64,000 nucleotides of DNA, from the NCBI GenBank assembly GCA_013397435.1, contig VZRG01000290.1, positions 186,001 to 250,000 of the forward strand, read 5' to 3'. The notes under the pieces were generated by a model. It saw only the letters and a program-made list of their open reading frames with translations. It did not search any database and was not told the origin of the DNA. Shown in pieces: positions 1 to 11,205 of the stretch (positions within the stretch are counted from its first letter, which is position 1; every line of letters begins with the position of its first letter). This DNA is from Erythrocercus mccallii. Its lineage: Eukaryota; Chordata; Aves; Passeriformes; Dicruridae. Made by a program: the position numbers and the translations under genes.

Positions 1-363
1 TACATTGATAAAAATATATATTGAGAGAAATATTGATCATGCTACTGAAACCTGTTTTCCTTATAGATTATATATGGAGGATGTTTTGTCTTATGAACTT
101 TTTCCTTGAACTTTTATTTTTCATGCCATGTATGTGCATATGATCACTAATATATTTTTAATGTTAATTAAAACTTTTTAAAGAACCCTAAAGAACTTAC
201 TATGCCACTCTGGTATGGGTTGTAGGAAAATGCAACAGTACATTGTATCTTGCATATACAGAGACTAATTACTCAACACTTTTCTAGTATTATTAAAGAG
301 AGTAACTATTTAAATGGCTTAAAATTTTATTCTTGTATTTAATGGAAATTTCCAAAACAAAAG
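1..363. other. AT-rich noncoding DNA
   Basis: AT-rich sequence with no open frame of note and no repeat that I recognise. It leads directly into the left arm of the inverted repeat at 364. Confidence 0.6.
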
Positions 364-465
364 TCCATTAAAACAATCAGAAAAATAGGTAACTTTCCAA
401 TTTCCTACTGCCATGAATTCATGGTGCATATATATATTTGCACACATATACACATATATTAATAT

Positions 466-529
<64 letters not shown>

Positions 530-566
530 GGAAATTGGAAAGTTACCTTTTTCTGATTTTAATGGA
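364..566. repeat. Inverted repeat with microsatellite in the loop
   Basis: The left arm (364-408, 45 nt) and right arm (527-566, 40 nt) are reverse complements. Every aligned base matches; the only differences are two small gaps of 2 and 3 bases. The 118-nt spacer holds a perfect 14-bp palindrome at 411-424 (ccatgaattcatgg), AT-rich sequence, and the hexanucleotide array that abuts the right arm. Strand pairing could form a hairpin or cruciform. The minus strand has an open frame of about 124 codons across this area, made of low-complexity Tyr/Ile codons read from the repeat; it is not a gene. The high arm identity suggests a recent inverted duplication, for example by template switching, but the mechanism is inferred. 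Confidence 0.9.
467..529. repeat. (GTATAT)n microsatellite
   Basis: A perfect hexanucleotide tandem array of about 10.5 units. It ends inside the first bases of the right arm of the surrounding inverted repeat. Its purity implies that it is young and probably variable in length between individuals. Confidence 0.95.
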
Positions 567-666
567 TATATATGTATATATACATATCTATGTATACATA
601 CATGTATACATAGATACATATATATGTATACATATACAAATGTATATATATTAATATATACATTTA
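567..666. repeat. AT-rich palindromic tract
   Basis: Alternating TA/TG sequence containing a palindrome with 15-nt arms (585-599 and 602-616) around a 2-nt centre. It directly follows the larger inverted repeat, so the whole 364-666 interval is rich in potential secondary structure. Confidence 0.85.
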
Positions 667-1434
667 GAAACATACATATGTCTCTATACATATGTGGTAT
701 CATGTCTCTTTCTAGCATGAACAGATACCATTCTTTTCTAATTATTTCATCACTACATAGAAGAAAACCTGATTTATAAGAAAAATCAAACACTGAAAAT
801 GCAAAAGCTGGGGTTTTTTAATACAACTAATGCATTTGATGCTATTTTTAAGGCTGAGTGCACAGGATAGTCTAAAAAGTCAGAATCAATTATATTTAAT
901 GAAGCGTGTGAATTTATAGGTTTTCTGTAAAGTCAGTAAGGGGAAATGAAAGTAACACAGTATATTAACCCGACAAATATTCTAGATTGACCTCTTCTTG
1001 TGACTCAATGTAATATTTAGCAGACACTCTAAGACTAAGAATACTAAGCCCACCCAAAATCTTTTAAATAAAAGGCAAGAAAAGTCCCTGAAAATCCGGC
1101 ATATTCTGTAAACTGTTAGAAGCGCAAAATACAACTTTTTTCTGTAAGAATGTCATCTGTCAGTGTGTGGTTATGTTGGTTATTTTAAGATTTCAATTTT
1201 CAATTATTTAAATATACATTGTTCTTTAATACAGAGAAATCAACACCTGTATTTTGTGAGGGGATAGTTATTAAACACTAGAGTTATAACGGTATAACCT
1301 AGCTGTAGAATTGAGAATTGCTTAGCTATACTAATTTCATCATTCTCTATTTACTGTTATGATAGACTACAAAAACCATAACTGTGGCTACTAACAGATT
1401 TTTATTTTCAAATGTAAAAATTGTTGGAAACTGG
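667..1434. other. AT-rich noncoding DNA
   Basis: Nothing recognisable: no sustained open frame, no CR1 or LTR signature, no tandem repeat. Probably single-copy intergenic or intronic sequence. Confidence 0.6.
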
Positions 1435-2336
1435 TATGTTGGGTTTAAGCAGCATAATTTTGGAAGCAGTGGCTGTCATAGCAGTGGGCTAACATGAGAA
1501 GCTGCCAGAAGTTTCACCTGTGTCCAACATCCGGCTCCAAGATAAATCCATCACTGGCCAAGGTCGAGCTGATCAGTGCTGGTGGTAGCACTTCTGGGAT
1601 AACAGATTTGAGAAACTGATTAAAAAACTACTGTACAAGACCATCTGTAAAGAGAAGGGAGGACATGTGAGATAAAGAACCCTGTAGACACTAAGGTCAG
1701 TAAGGGAGAAGGGGCCGGAGGAACTCCAGGTACCCGAACAGAGATTCCTCTCCAATCCATGGTGCAGGCAGCCCATGGTGAGGCAGCTATGTACCTGCAG
1801 CCCATGGTGGTCTATGGTGGAACAGAGATCCACCTGAAGCCCCTGCAGGACCCCAGGCTGGAGCAGGTGGATGCCTAAAGGAGTCCATGGCCCCATGGGG
1901 AGCCTGTGCTGGAGCAGGCTGCTATCACAACCCATGCACTTGTGATAGAGAACCTCACGTTGGAACAGTAACAGGTATTCTGGCAGGACTTGTGACCCCA
2001 TGGGGCCCCTTGGAACTTGAATAGCCTGTTTCTAAAGGAGACTGCAACCCCATGGAAGGGTCTGATGCTGGAGCGGTTCATGAAGAACCCTAGTTATGGA
2101 GATCTGTCTCCAGTAGGAGAGACCCCATGCTGGAGCAGGAGAAAAATGTGAGTTCTCCCACTGAGAATGGAATAGAAGAGACAATGTGTGATGAACTGAA
2201 CACAGCCTGCATTCCCTGTCCCCCGTGCCATTTAGAGGTGAGGCGGTAGAGAAAATCAAAAGCAGAGTTAAGCCAGAGTAGAAGGGAAGGGTGGTGGAAG
2301 GTAATTTAAGATTTGGTTTTATTTCTCATTAGCTAC
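1435..2336 (+). mobile_element. ERV LTR, passerine ERVL/ERV3-type (TguLTR5-like), 3'-truncated
   Basis: The left end reads TATGTTGGGTTTAAGC, close to the 5' end I remember for this LTR group. It is followed by the characteristic GAAGCTGCCAGAAG and GGCTCCAAGATAAATCC segments. The body contains degenerate units built on CCCATGG and GCTGGAGCAGG, repeated several times from about 1755 to 2130. The same family occurs at 38273-39050, 46335-46553 and 49190-49800. The orientation is inferred from the copy at 46335, which carries AATAAA on the plus strand in the matching direction. This copy loses similarity around 2336, before the expected poly(A) signal and 3' end. No internal retroviral region follows. 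The minus-strand frame of 142 codons here (1573-2001) is LTR sequence read backwards, not a gene. The family name is from recognition only. Confidence 0.85.
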
Positions 2337-3784
2337 ATAGAATGCAGTAATTAGTTTTATGCCTTGATTGTGGAGTTCTGTCACATGAAATCAGTTCACA
2401 TGAAGCATGAGAGTTATACTACTCTAAATGACAAATAAGACACTAATTATCATAATAGGAGTTGAGTGTGATTTCAGTACATACTGGAATTGGTGCAGTT
2501 GCTGGTCTGTTTATAAAATTTTATATTCTGAACTCCATGTCTGTTTGGCTTTTGTCAAAAGATGCCTTTAGTTATATGGTCTTTACATTCTGGATATAGT
2601 GAAAATGTGGGTGTGATTACGGTGCTGAGTTCTACATTAGCAATGGACACACATATATGTCCATTGTCCATGCATGTATATATATTTTTATAAATAATGC
2701 CACATCTATTCTGAACACCAGTTCACAATTTTGTCACCTGCCCAGTGTACCATTCCAAGTCTCCCTAGCAACACACCAACTCTTTGCAGTAACAATCCAT
2801 CTGTCTGTTTTACCAATCCAACTGTTCACAAGAAAACCCAAAATCTTTCCAGGATCAATCAATCTCAGTCTTCTGCCAAGCTATTTTCTTCTCCATGTTA
2901 AAATGACACAGGTTCTTATGCAATAAGATTTTTTTAGGGCCACATCTGTTGTGGTCCACTGGTTTTCAGACAGTCATGGAACTCAAATGTCAGTTAAAAA
3001 ATTAGATAAAAAGGGATAGAAGAAAACCAATTAAAGTTCAGCACCTGTGCCAGAAAAATGCAGAATATTTTTTAGAAATTATATACCCTTACAACGCCTT
3101 CAGCACCGGGCACATCTCCATATGGGAGTACAACGCATAACTTTGAACTGAAATTGAAAGGAAGATAATTTTCTGCAATCACAGAGCACATTTTACACTA
3201 GAAAATATCCAGTATTTCTTTATGTGAGTGCTGAGTACTTCATATATATTGCAAAATTCTAAATGTAATTATCTGTATTCATTTCTCTCTCTTTCCCTAA
3301 TGCTATGAAAATAACAATTTATGCATGTCATTTGCCCTATTTCCAGTCTTATTTATTCTGCCTTTAAGCTCCAGTGACTCTGTACTTCCCTGGGTCATTT
3401 TTCTTTATTTCACAATACAGGATCAAAGCATATTTCCAACACATATCTTTGTTTTCTATGGCACCAAAGAATAAGTGAGGCTGCCAGGGAGTTCAGGATC
3501 CCTCTAGGCCACCCCACAGGCCAAAGCAGGTCCATGTCTCGGGAAGACCAGACTGCTCACAGCATAGTCCAGCTGAGACTTTAAACCCTCCAAGAACAGA
3601 GACAGTACAGTTTTCAGAGCAACCTAATGTTCTCCCAAGATAAGTTTCTTCTTTTATCTGATCTGAAACTCTCTTGTCACGAGGTACACCTGTTGTTTCT
3701 TGCCTGCCCTCATATCTCCAGTCTATCTCCATCCAAGGATTGTCTTATGTCAGCTTTGGGGACTCTTAAGAGCATTGAAGGTGT
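2337..3784. other. Noncoding DNA with a small hairpin
   Basis: No gene is seen. A short perfect inverted repeat lies at 2641-2666 (arms caatggaca / tgtccattg, 8-nt loop). From about 3480 to 3780 base composition is more balanced than the surroundings and could be a further diverged part of the neighbouring CR1, but I could not align it to the CR1 3' end by eye. Confidence 0.5.
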
Positions 3785-4830
3785 CCTTTCTCCAGGCTGA
3801 CCCTGCCCCACTCTCTTCCCAGATGGTCAGAACTCCAGCATCCGTGACACCAGTGGGCCTCTGCTGAGTTTCCTTCAGTTTGTCCATGTCTTCCCTCTTG
3901 AAAAAAAGATAAGAAAACTTAGATGGACTATCTAGATGTTATCTGAGAAGCGCCACATAACTGTTCCCTCGACCTACAGGCTATGCTATGGTTGATGCAG
4001 TCCAGGAGGTTGCTGGCTTCCCTTTCTGCCAGCAAACACCATGGACTGATGTCCATCTTGGTGTCCACCTCCACCCCAGGGTCTTTTCCACAGAGCTGTT
4101 CCATGGCCTCTACATTTCCATATAGTATTGTGCTGTTGCAGGAGCTGTTTTTCTCCCTGTAATAGGAAAAGTTTCTAGATGTTTAGAGAGTTTGAGATTT
4201 GTCTCTGCTGTTTCATAATGTTCCTGGCCACCCAATTCTTCAGCCTGTTTGGGCCCTGTCCTTGACTGTGATGACTTGTACCCCTAATTTGACATTATCT
4301 GCAAAACTGATGAAAGTGTTCTCTGTCACCTCCTGCTCATCACTGGTAGAGTTGTTAAAGAGGACAGGTCCTAGTGCAGATGCCTCTGGTAATTAATCTG
4401 TCACAGGCATCTAGGTAAAGTATGACCTGTTAATCAACTTCTGAGCCTCATATTTGATCCATTCACTTGTCTAGCCACGCAGATGGTAACATTCCAATGT
4501 AAATATCATGGATGACAGTGCCAAAATCTTGCTTGAGTCTGTCCAAAAAACATCCACTATTGTCCTGTACTCACAAATGCAGTCATTGTCACAGGAGACA
4601 ACCATGTTAGTTAAGCATAATTTACTCTTGGTAAATCCATGATGGTGACTTCCAGTCACCTGTTTAGCTTCACATGCCTAGAAATGTGCTCCAAGAGGAC
4701 TCAGTCCATAATTTTTCCAGACACTGAAACAAGGCTGACCATCCTGTATCTGCTAGGGTTAATTTTCTGTCCTTTTTTGAAGGTGGCTGTGACATTTGCT
4801 TTTCCTTCCTTGACCTCCTTTTCTTTCTCA
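3785..4830 (-). mobile_element. CR1 LINE fragment, lacks its 3' tail
   Basis: On the minus strand this carries decayed CR1 ORF2. The higher-coordinate end encodes FKKGQKINPSRYRMVSL, matching the CR1 reverse transcriptase segment FKKGxKxxPxNYRPVSL, and further along GFTKSKLCLTN matches GFTKGKSCLTN. The lower-coordinate end keeps the antisense of the later ORF2 region (CTTTCTCCAGGCTGA, GATGCAGTCCAGGAGG). The usual ATTCTATGA-type 3' terminus is not present, so both ends are lost. Frameshifts and stops break the frame. It is one of the more diverged CR1 copies here. Confidence 0.85.
4471..4830 (-). pseudogene. Decayed CR1 ORF2 reverse transcriptase remnant
   Basis: Two minus-strand open segments (4471-4659 and part of 4701-4907) together cover the N-terminal reverse transcriptase region of CR1 ORF2. 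They lie in different frames, so at least one frameshift separates them. Recognisable pieces are the FKKGQKINPSRY block, SVSGKIMD and GFTKSKLCLTN, then TIVDVFWTDSSK where CR1 has AVDVVYLDFSK. No catalytic FADD box is retained. Non-functional. Confidence 0.8.
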
Positions 4831-7800
4831 GACCATGAAAAGAAGCCCGAAACCAAATTGCTGTTTCTAAAACTTTTCAGAGCTTGCCCATTTCTCATTG
4901 AGTACATATTTTATATTGCTGAATAACAATAGAAACAATGAAATTACACATCTCTTCTGCAGATAGCTTAACATTTGATTTTAGCTGAAGTTGTATCCGT
5001 TTTCATGGTACGTAAATTCTTCTAGGTATTAATTACAGATATAAATTTTCTCTCTAAAGAATATATCTTGGAAATCTTCAAGAGGATTATTGTGATGGAT
5101 TGCTGTCAAGTGTACTGTAGCTTGTAAGATGTCAGTGGACATTAGAGATGTATGGACATTAAAATATGAACAACCAACTTAGTTGAGGAATTTTTTAATG
5201 ATTCCAAATTAGCTTACTCTACACTCACAGGAAATTCAGGCAATTTTTCAAGTGAATAGTCTAAAGATTATTCATATGAATTAACAGTGTAAGCCTGAGT
5301 AAACAAATTTGCTAATTGTAGTTATGAGATTAGTATTTAAACATGCTTCCTGAGAGTTTAGAAACTAGTTTAAAATGGTTTCTGTTATTCTAACTACTGA
5401 AGTTCATCTAAAGTTTAGTCAATTCACATTCTTTCAGTTATTGGTCTTCTAAAAGAGGTTGACGCTGTATTTATCTGAAACAATAAAAGTTATGGAAAGA
5501 AAGCCAACATGACGTATGCTAATAAGTTACTTCTCTGCTTAGGCTCATGCATACAATATCTTTTAGATCAACACCTAAATTGGTATGTCTGAATGACTTT
5601 TAAATCCCATTCACCTGCACAAGAAGATGGCTTTGCACTGCTTTTTGTAAGCAGAAACCTTTGTTTATTCTCTCTCCTGCTTGCGTTGTCAGCATAAAGT
5701 AATTTCTGTTTTATAGTCTCCTACTCAAAAACCTCAGTGTCTGGAAAACTGGGTAGGAGGAAATTAATTTCTTGTGCAGAAATTTTTGAGGCACCTGTAG
5801 AGATCACTGGCAACACAAGAAAGCTCTAATACAATTCCACCCTTGGTGCTGGATATTGTTATTAAGTGAAGTTTGTGCTTTATTTTGCTTTATTGATGTG
5901 TAAAAAATTTTTTATTTATGCTTGTAGCACAAGCATCACATCTTAATGTTTCTACTGGCTTTTAAAAATAGTCATCTTCTTGTAAAATCTTCCGTGAAAA
6001 TCAGGTCAGCTTTATTTTTGAAGTCTAAATTAGCATTGAGTTGCTGGGGATAATATCCTTCTTGTCCTTTATACAAGTTGCTCCATATGTGCATGTGCAC
6101 TTTGTTTTTCTGAACTTTTTTTCTTGTCCAGCATGTTCTTAACAGGAAGCATGTTAAACAAGAAGATCATATGTAATATGCACTGGAATAAAATATAATT
6201 CAAATGCAAAAATTAGTAATGCAGAAACTGACTAAAATAATTAAATGATTAATGATAAGTAGGTCCCTAGATATTCTTGGCATTTTATTACATGGCAGAA
6301 TTTCAGTTTAGAGAGGTAATCTAATAGTCCTGGTCAGTAAAATCCAGCTCTCAACAGACATCCTTATTCATATGAGTTGCTCTGTACATCCTGAATAATT
6401 AGATTGTATAGTGTGGCTTGAACTTCAGCTCTTGGTGCAAAGAGCTGACTAGCATCTTTTCAGGTCATATGAAATTAGTTTTGGATCTGTAATGTAGTGG
6501 AGTTTAGGCTTTGTGCACGATTCACATGCCAGACTGACAACAGGGGAGTCACAGGGGTGAATGATGGGGTTGAATGGATGAAAGCACGGCTGTATTACAG
6601 ACTCACACTTTAAACCTAATTTGGAGACATAATTTCACCTTTTCAACTCTTCCCTGCATTCAGTCACAAAGCACAATTGCTCAGACTTTATACAAGCCAC
6701 GACTTTGGCCCTGCAGTCATAAGCAGAGATGTCACAGTTAGGTGATCTAAAATATATATAACACTAGGCGCTACTTAGGAAAATGTTTAAAAACAAGCAA
6801 AACTAAGTGCTGAGTATTCAGAGGTAGGATACCGTGTTAAATTGATGAGACAAAATGTGTTACAGAGCCTCGTCAGAAGCAAACATAGGAAACAGCTGTA
6901 GATCTGATATTGCAGACTATTCCTCTATCTGGAACACTGCAGAAAGAAATAAAAATAAGGAGTGTTTAATTTTCCATATTTCATTTTACAAGTGAAAATA
7001 TTTATTCACATTTTTAATTTTTAATGTTAATCAAAAACGGAAAGTGATACTATAATTACATTCTGCTTCTTTAGCTTGCCTGCTTCTACAAAAACCAGAG
7101 GATGTTTTCAGTTTTTTTATGCCTTTCTCAATTCATGACAGGTAAAGAAGCACATGCTTTTAAAAATTAGAACATACCAGATACAAAAGGTGACAAAAGA
7201 AGGAAAATAAAGCTATATTGAGGAAAAAGAAGATAGCCATTGACCCAGAAATATAGCCTGCTTTTATACATTAAAGAAAAAACAGACATAATAGATTTCC
7301 TACCACAGGCAAATTCTAAGAGAGAAAATATCAAAAGAAAATAAAAACCAAGCTTCATACTACTGTCATTCCTGTGTGTGATCAGTCCATTTTCTATCTT
7401 TCTGGTGAAATTGCAAATAAATACTATAATAATAGTGTCTTCTATTAACATAAATGCATGATATTTATTTTGTTTTACATAAAAAGGAGTGGATGAAGGA
7501 AAGTTTTGTAGTTGAGTTCCAGTTCACATGTCATCTTTATAATCAAAATTACTTATCTTGTGTTGTTAGATGGAATACAAATAGATGCCAGAGGATAGAG
7601 AAAGAGGAGGAAATTTTGACATAATTTGACAGGAAAGTCTTGTGATATTAAATGACAGAGTTTGAGTGCTTCACTTGAAAAAAAAATCCAATGAATCTTT
7701 TTTGGAATCTTTGATTTCTGCTTGTCCTAATTAGATATAAGTTTAATAAAGTAAATTTTTGTAGATATTTTTAAAATTATAAAACCATTCCATATTATAA

Positions 7801-8198
7801 TAAAAAGGATGCATTTTGAGCTTGAAAATATGATGCAAATTACTTCACTTAGCCTATAGCAAAACATTCTGCATCAAAGAGCTGTGCTAACTGAAGCAAT
7901 AGACAAAGTTTAAAAAGAAATAATGAATGCAGAAAATAAAGCTTGAATTTTAATTATCACAGTTTTTGGAAACTTAGTTTTATCTGTGGGGTTATATTCT
8001 TGTTTTTAAATCCAAATCAAACTTTAGTCTTTGATAATGATATAATACATAAACCTACAGTCCACAACTCTGGCAGACCTGGAAAAACAAACCAGAAAAA
8101 CAATCAGAAGTTTTCATTTTAATACATTCAAATGGAGGTAGTGGACTTGCATTTGAAATGGCACATTTTTATAAAAAATTAGAATATTTCCTAAAAGA
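4831..8198. other. AT-rich noncoding DNA, no gene seen
   Basis: About 3.4 kb with no recognisable repeat and no open frame above about 95 codons. The 94-codon minus-strand frame at 7167-7451 has no family resemblance and lies in plain AT-rich sequence, so I treat it as chance. Nothing suggests exons. Confidence 0.6.
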
Positions 8199-8955
8199 AT
8201 CACAAAATCATAGAATAGTTGAAGTTGGAAAGCACTTCTGGCGGTGATCTTGTCCAGTCTTTGTGCACAGCAGGGTCACCTAGAGCTGATTGTCCAGGAC
8301 TGTGCCCAGATGCCTTTTGCTTTTGAATATAACCAAGGAGGGTGATTTCACAACCTCTCAGTGCAACCTGCATGGTATTAGGTCACCATCATAGTAAAAA
8401 AGCATTTTCTGATGTCCAGAGGGAGCCTGGACATCTCATCCTGTCAGTTGGCACCACTGAAAGGAGCCTGGTTCTGTCCTTGCGTCCTCCCTTCAGGAGT
8501 AGGTACACATTGTTGAGATCTTCCCTGATCTTTCTTTTGTCCAGGCTGAAGTGTCTCAGCTCTCTCAGCCTTTCCTCAAAGAAGAGATACTTGAGTCCCT
8601 GAATTATATTTTTGGCCTTTTTTGGACTGCCTCCCGTATGTCTGAGGAGCTCAGAACTGGACACAGCACTCCAGGTGTGGCCTCACCAGGGCTGAGTAAA
8701 GAGTAAGGATCACTGTTCTCCAGCTGCTGTTGGTACTTTGTCTAATGTAGCCCAGGATACTGTTCCCCTTCATAGCAGGAACACATTGCTGGGACGTGTT
8801 CATCTTGTGTCCACCAGGATCCCCAGGATCTTTTCTGCCAGACTGCTTCCCAGATGGGTCACTGATGCCTGTTCAGATGTTCCTCTGTAGGTGCAGGACT
8901 TAGCAATTTCTCTTGCTAACCTTCTTGAGGTTCATGTCAGCCCATTCCTCTTCCT
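8199..8955 (-). mobile_element. CR1 LINE, 5'-truncated, with 3' terminus
   Basis: Starts at its 3' end with AATCACAAAATCATAGAAT, the antisense of the CR1 terminal repeat, followed by TTGAAGTTGGAAAGCACTTC. It runs through the antisense of the ORF2 C-terminal region (TCTCTCAGCCTTTCCTC, CAGAACTGGACACAGCACTCC) to about 8955, where similarity fades in the palm region. 5' truncation is normal for CR1, whose reverse transcription starts at the 3' end. No flanking duplication is evident. The sequence type matches CR1 forms with 'ACACAGCACTCCAGGTGTGGCCTCACC'-like text, different from the copy at 19381, so more than one CR1 subfamily is present. Confidence 0.92.
8389..8664 (-). pseudogene. Remnant of CR1 ORF2 C-terminus, still open
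   Basis: A 91-codon minus-strand frame encodes GLKYLFFEERLRELRHFSL followed by KGGRKDRTRLLSVVPTDRMR. This matches the conserved C-terminal tail of CR1 ORF2 (GLExLxYEERLRELxLFSLEKRRLRGDL ... LFSVVPSDRTRG). The frame lacks the endonuclease and reverse transcriptase domains. It is a fragment of a 5'-truncated element, with no plausible function. The frame has stayed open over its conserved part despite substitutions. Confidence 0.85.
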
Positions 8956-10847
8956 GAAGGAGAATGCAGTGACTTTTGCAAAAATGACTTCTTCACCTGG
9001 CTGCCACTGTTGCCACTGTTGCCTGTGCTATTGCTGAGATATCTCAGAATAATCTGCTACAGACACAGGACAGTGGAATTGTTGCAGCACCCTCTGAAGG
9101 TTGATGAGTTGTGGTTAGAAATAGGCTCTTACCTTTGCTGTATGTTTTGTCTAATGTGGCCATCCTGCTTTGGAGTGCACTGTGTAGACATACATGATTT
9201 GTTAGTGCTGGATTATATTCCTGCACAGTAATTCTATCATCGTCAAATGATAGTATATTCAGATTACTCAAAAGATTATCACGTGCTTCCTATGTTCATT
9301 CCACTTTCATTCAGCTCTCAAACAACCACTAAGAATAAGAAGTTACTAACTGTAGGGAGCAGTTCAATTGTTTCTTTTTTTTTTTTAAGAGAAGAAACAA
9401 ATAAGTGTTGTATTTTACATGGTGTTTGTTTTTGGGGTTTTATTTTGTTAGGTTTTGTTTATTTTTTTGTTTGGTTGGTTTTTTGATTGGCTTTTTGTGT
9501 TTTTTTGGGGGGTTATATATTATTTTGGTGTATTAAAAACATAATATAGGCAAGATTATGAATATAAGCAGCTATTTAGATTTAAGACTTACAAAAGTCT
9601 TTTGGAGTAAGCCAACATTCTTAAAGGTATGAGAAATTTGTATACCTCATTTGTATACCAAGCTTCATCTAATAAATATAACAATCTAATTCTACAAATA
9701 TACTTGAGAAAAATTGTAAAGACCCTTGATCCTTTCTAAAATGTTTCCTTTTATTACTATTTGTAACAGGAAAAAGTTTGGCTTATATGCCATTCCTGAT
9801 TAGATTGAACAATATATTTCACAGTTTTGTTTACATGACCTGGCCACATTTTCTTGCTCAAACTTCCTTTATCCAACTTTCTGTAACTGCTGTTTTTATT
9901 CAGTTTTTTATTTTATTTAATGGCCTTTATTGTCGACTTAGGTAACAGCAGTGATTTCAATGTAACTTAAAATTATGGACCAACTTACACTAAACACAAA
10001 GATGTACAGGCCTCTAATGCTGGTTTCTTTTAAAAAATACATTTATTCATTTATTTCAGCAAAAATAGGAATTCTTGTTATTTGTTTCCAATTCCAAACT
10101 TATTGTTTTATTTAAAAATATTTTTTTTAATTGTGAGGTTTGATAGACAGTCTTCTATAGAAAACTAAGAACTCCTTAATGAATGAGTTCCTAGATGCTG
10201 TCAATTGGTTTGAGGAGTTTTGGTTCACTGTTCCTCCAAAAGCCTGCAAAGACAACCAGGAAAATAGTCTCTGTCCTTCAAATCATATGAAGTGTTTAGG
10301 GGAGAGCATTCAGGTAAAAGTACTTCTTGGTTTTAGAATAACCCTGTCCACGCCTGAATGGTTTTTACATTCTTAATGTATGGACTCACTGTGCTTCTCT
10401 TACAGCCTATATTATAAACTGACCTTTTTTCCATCCTCTTGCTGCTAAAGTAAGAAAGAGAAAAATTCTTTAATAAAAAATAAAAAGAAAAAATAAATCT
10501 AACAAAATGGTGGAGACAGATGTTAATGGTGTCCTAATCCCTTTTTCATATAAGAACTGTAACATGTTTTCCCTTACATAATAATTTAATGCTCCCTCGC
10601 AAGTAATTTATTCTGTCCTAAAACCATAAAAGCTTTTGAATGTGATATGTTTCACCCTTTTTCTTTTCACTTAGAAGAGTTAGTGCTCCTAAACAAGTAA
10701 GTGCTGGCTGTACTGTATAGACCTGAAAATTTTTCTTTGCTCTTCTTTTCATTACTCTATGGTTTTGCATGCTCATAGATAATCCAACCCTTTAAAAAGT
10801 ACTTTTCCTTGGAGAAAGGTAATGAGATAAATACTCTCTTCAGATAG
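8956..10847. other. Noncoding DNA with G/T-rich low-complexity tract
   Basis: No gene seen. A T-run sits at about 9377-9388, and 9419-9520 is a G/T-rich low-complexity stretch built of TTTTGTTTGG-like words. The rest is ordinary AT-rich sequence. Confidence 0.6.
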
Positions 10848-11205
10848 TGTCTACAAAAACCGGGGGAAGAGTAGCCACTACTGCCTCAATTTCCCGCACC
10901 CCGAAAAGGACCAGCTCTGGCTAGCAATGGCCCTCGGGGAAATATTGAGGCAAGGGGAAAAGGCAAAAGATGAAAGGTGCTCTTCTCTCTCCTCAGGATC
11001 CAGTCCCACTGTTTATTGGTAGAACCTATTCCATGTGTCCGAGCAGGGAAAAGAGGAAGGGTCACCTGGGCCGGTCACTTTTGTGCCCTCGGTCCAGGAG
11101 GGGAGGGGACGGGGTCTGCTGGCCAATGGTGGCAGACCAAGGGGGAGGTGACACCTGGGGGTCAGGTGTGCAGGGGAAGCAGGGGGTTATGGGGAGGATA
11201 TAGCA
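10848..11205 (-). mobile_element. Probable solo LTR or LTR fragment (ERV, family unresolved)
   Basis: A block of sharply higher GC content in AT-rich surroundings. Read on the minus strand it has retroviral LTR architecture: a C-rich U3-like part, an inverted CCAAT box (CCATTGGCC), then ACCAATAAACAGTGG containing AATAAA (plus-strand positions 11012-11017), then an R/U5-like part ending ...GTTTTTGTAGACA at 10848. The plus strand carries several G4-G5 runs (11099-11194). I could not find matching target-site duplications, so both borders are approximate. It resembles the LTR at 24800 in style, not in sequence. An alternative is a fragment of a longer ERV. Confidence 0.6.

Noticed and set aside
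419..793. 124-codon minus-strand frame rich in Tyr/Ile
   Set aside because: It is the translation of the (GTATAT)n microsatellite and AT palindromes; no protein family resembles it.
1573..2001. 142-codon minus-strand frame
   Set aside because: It lies wholly inside the ERV LTR and reads its U3/R sequence backwards; LTRs of this group encode nothing.
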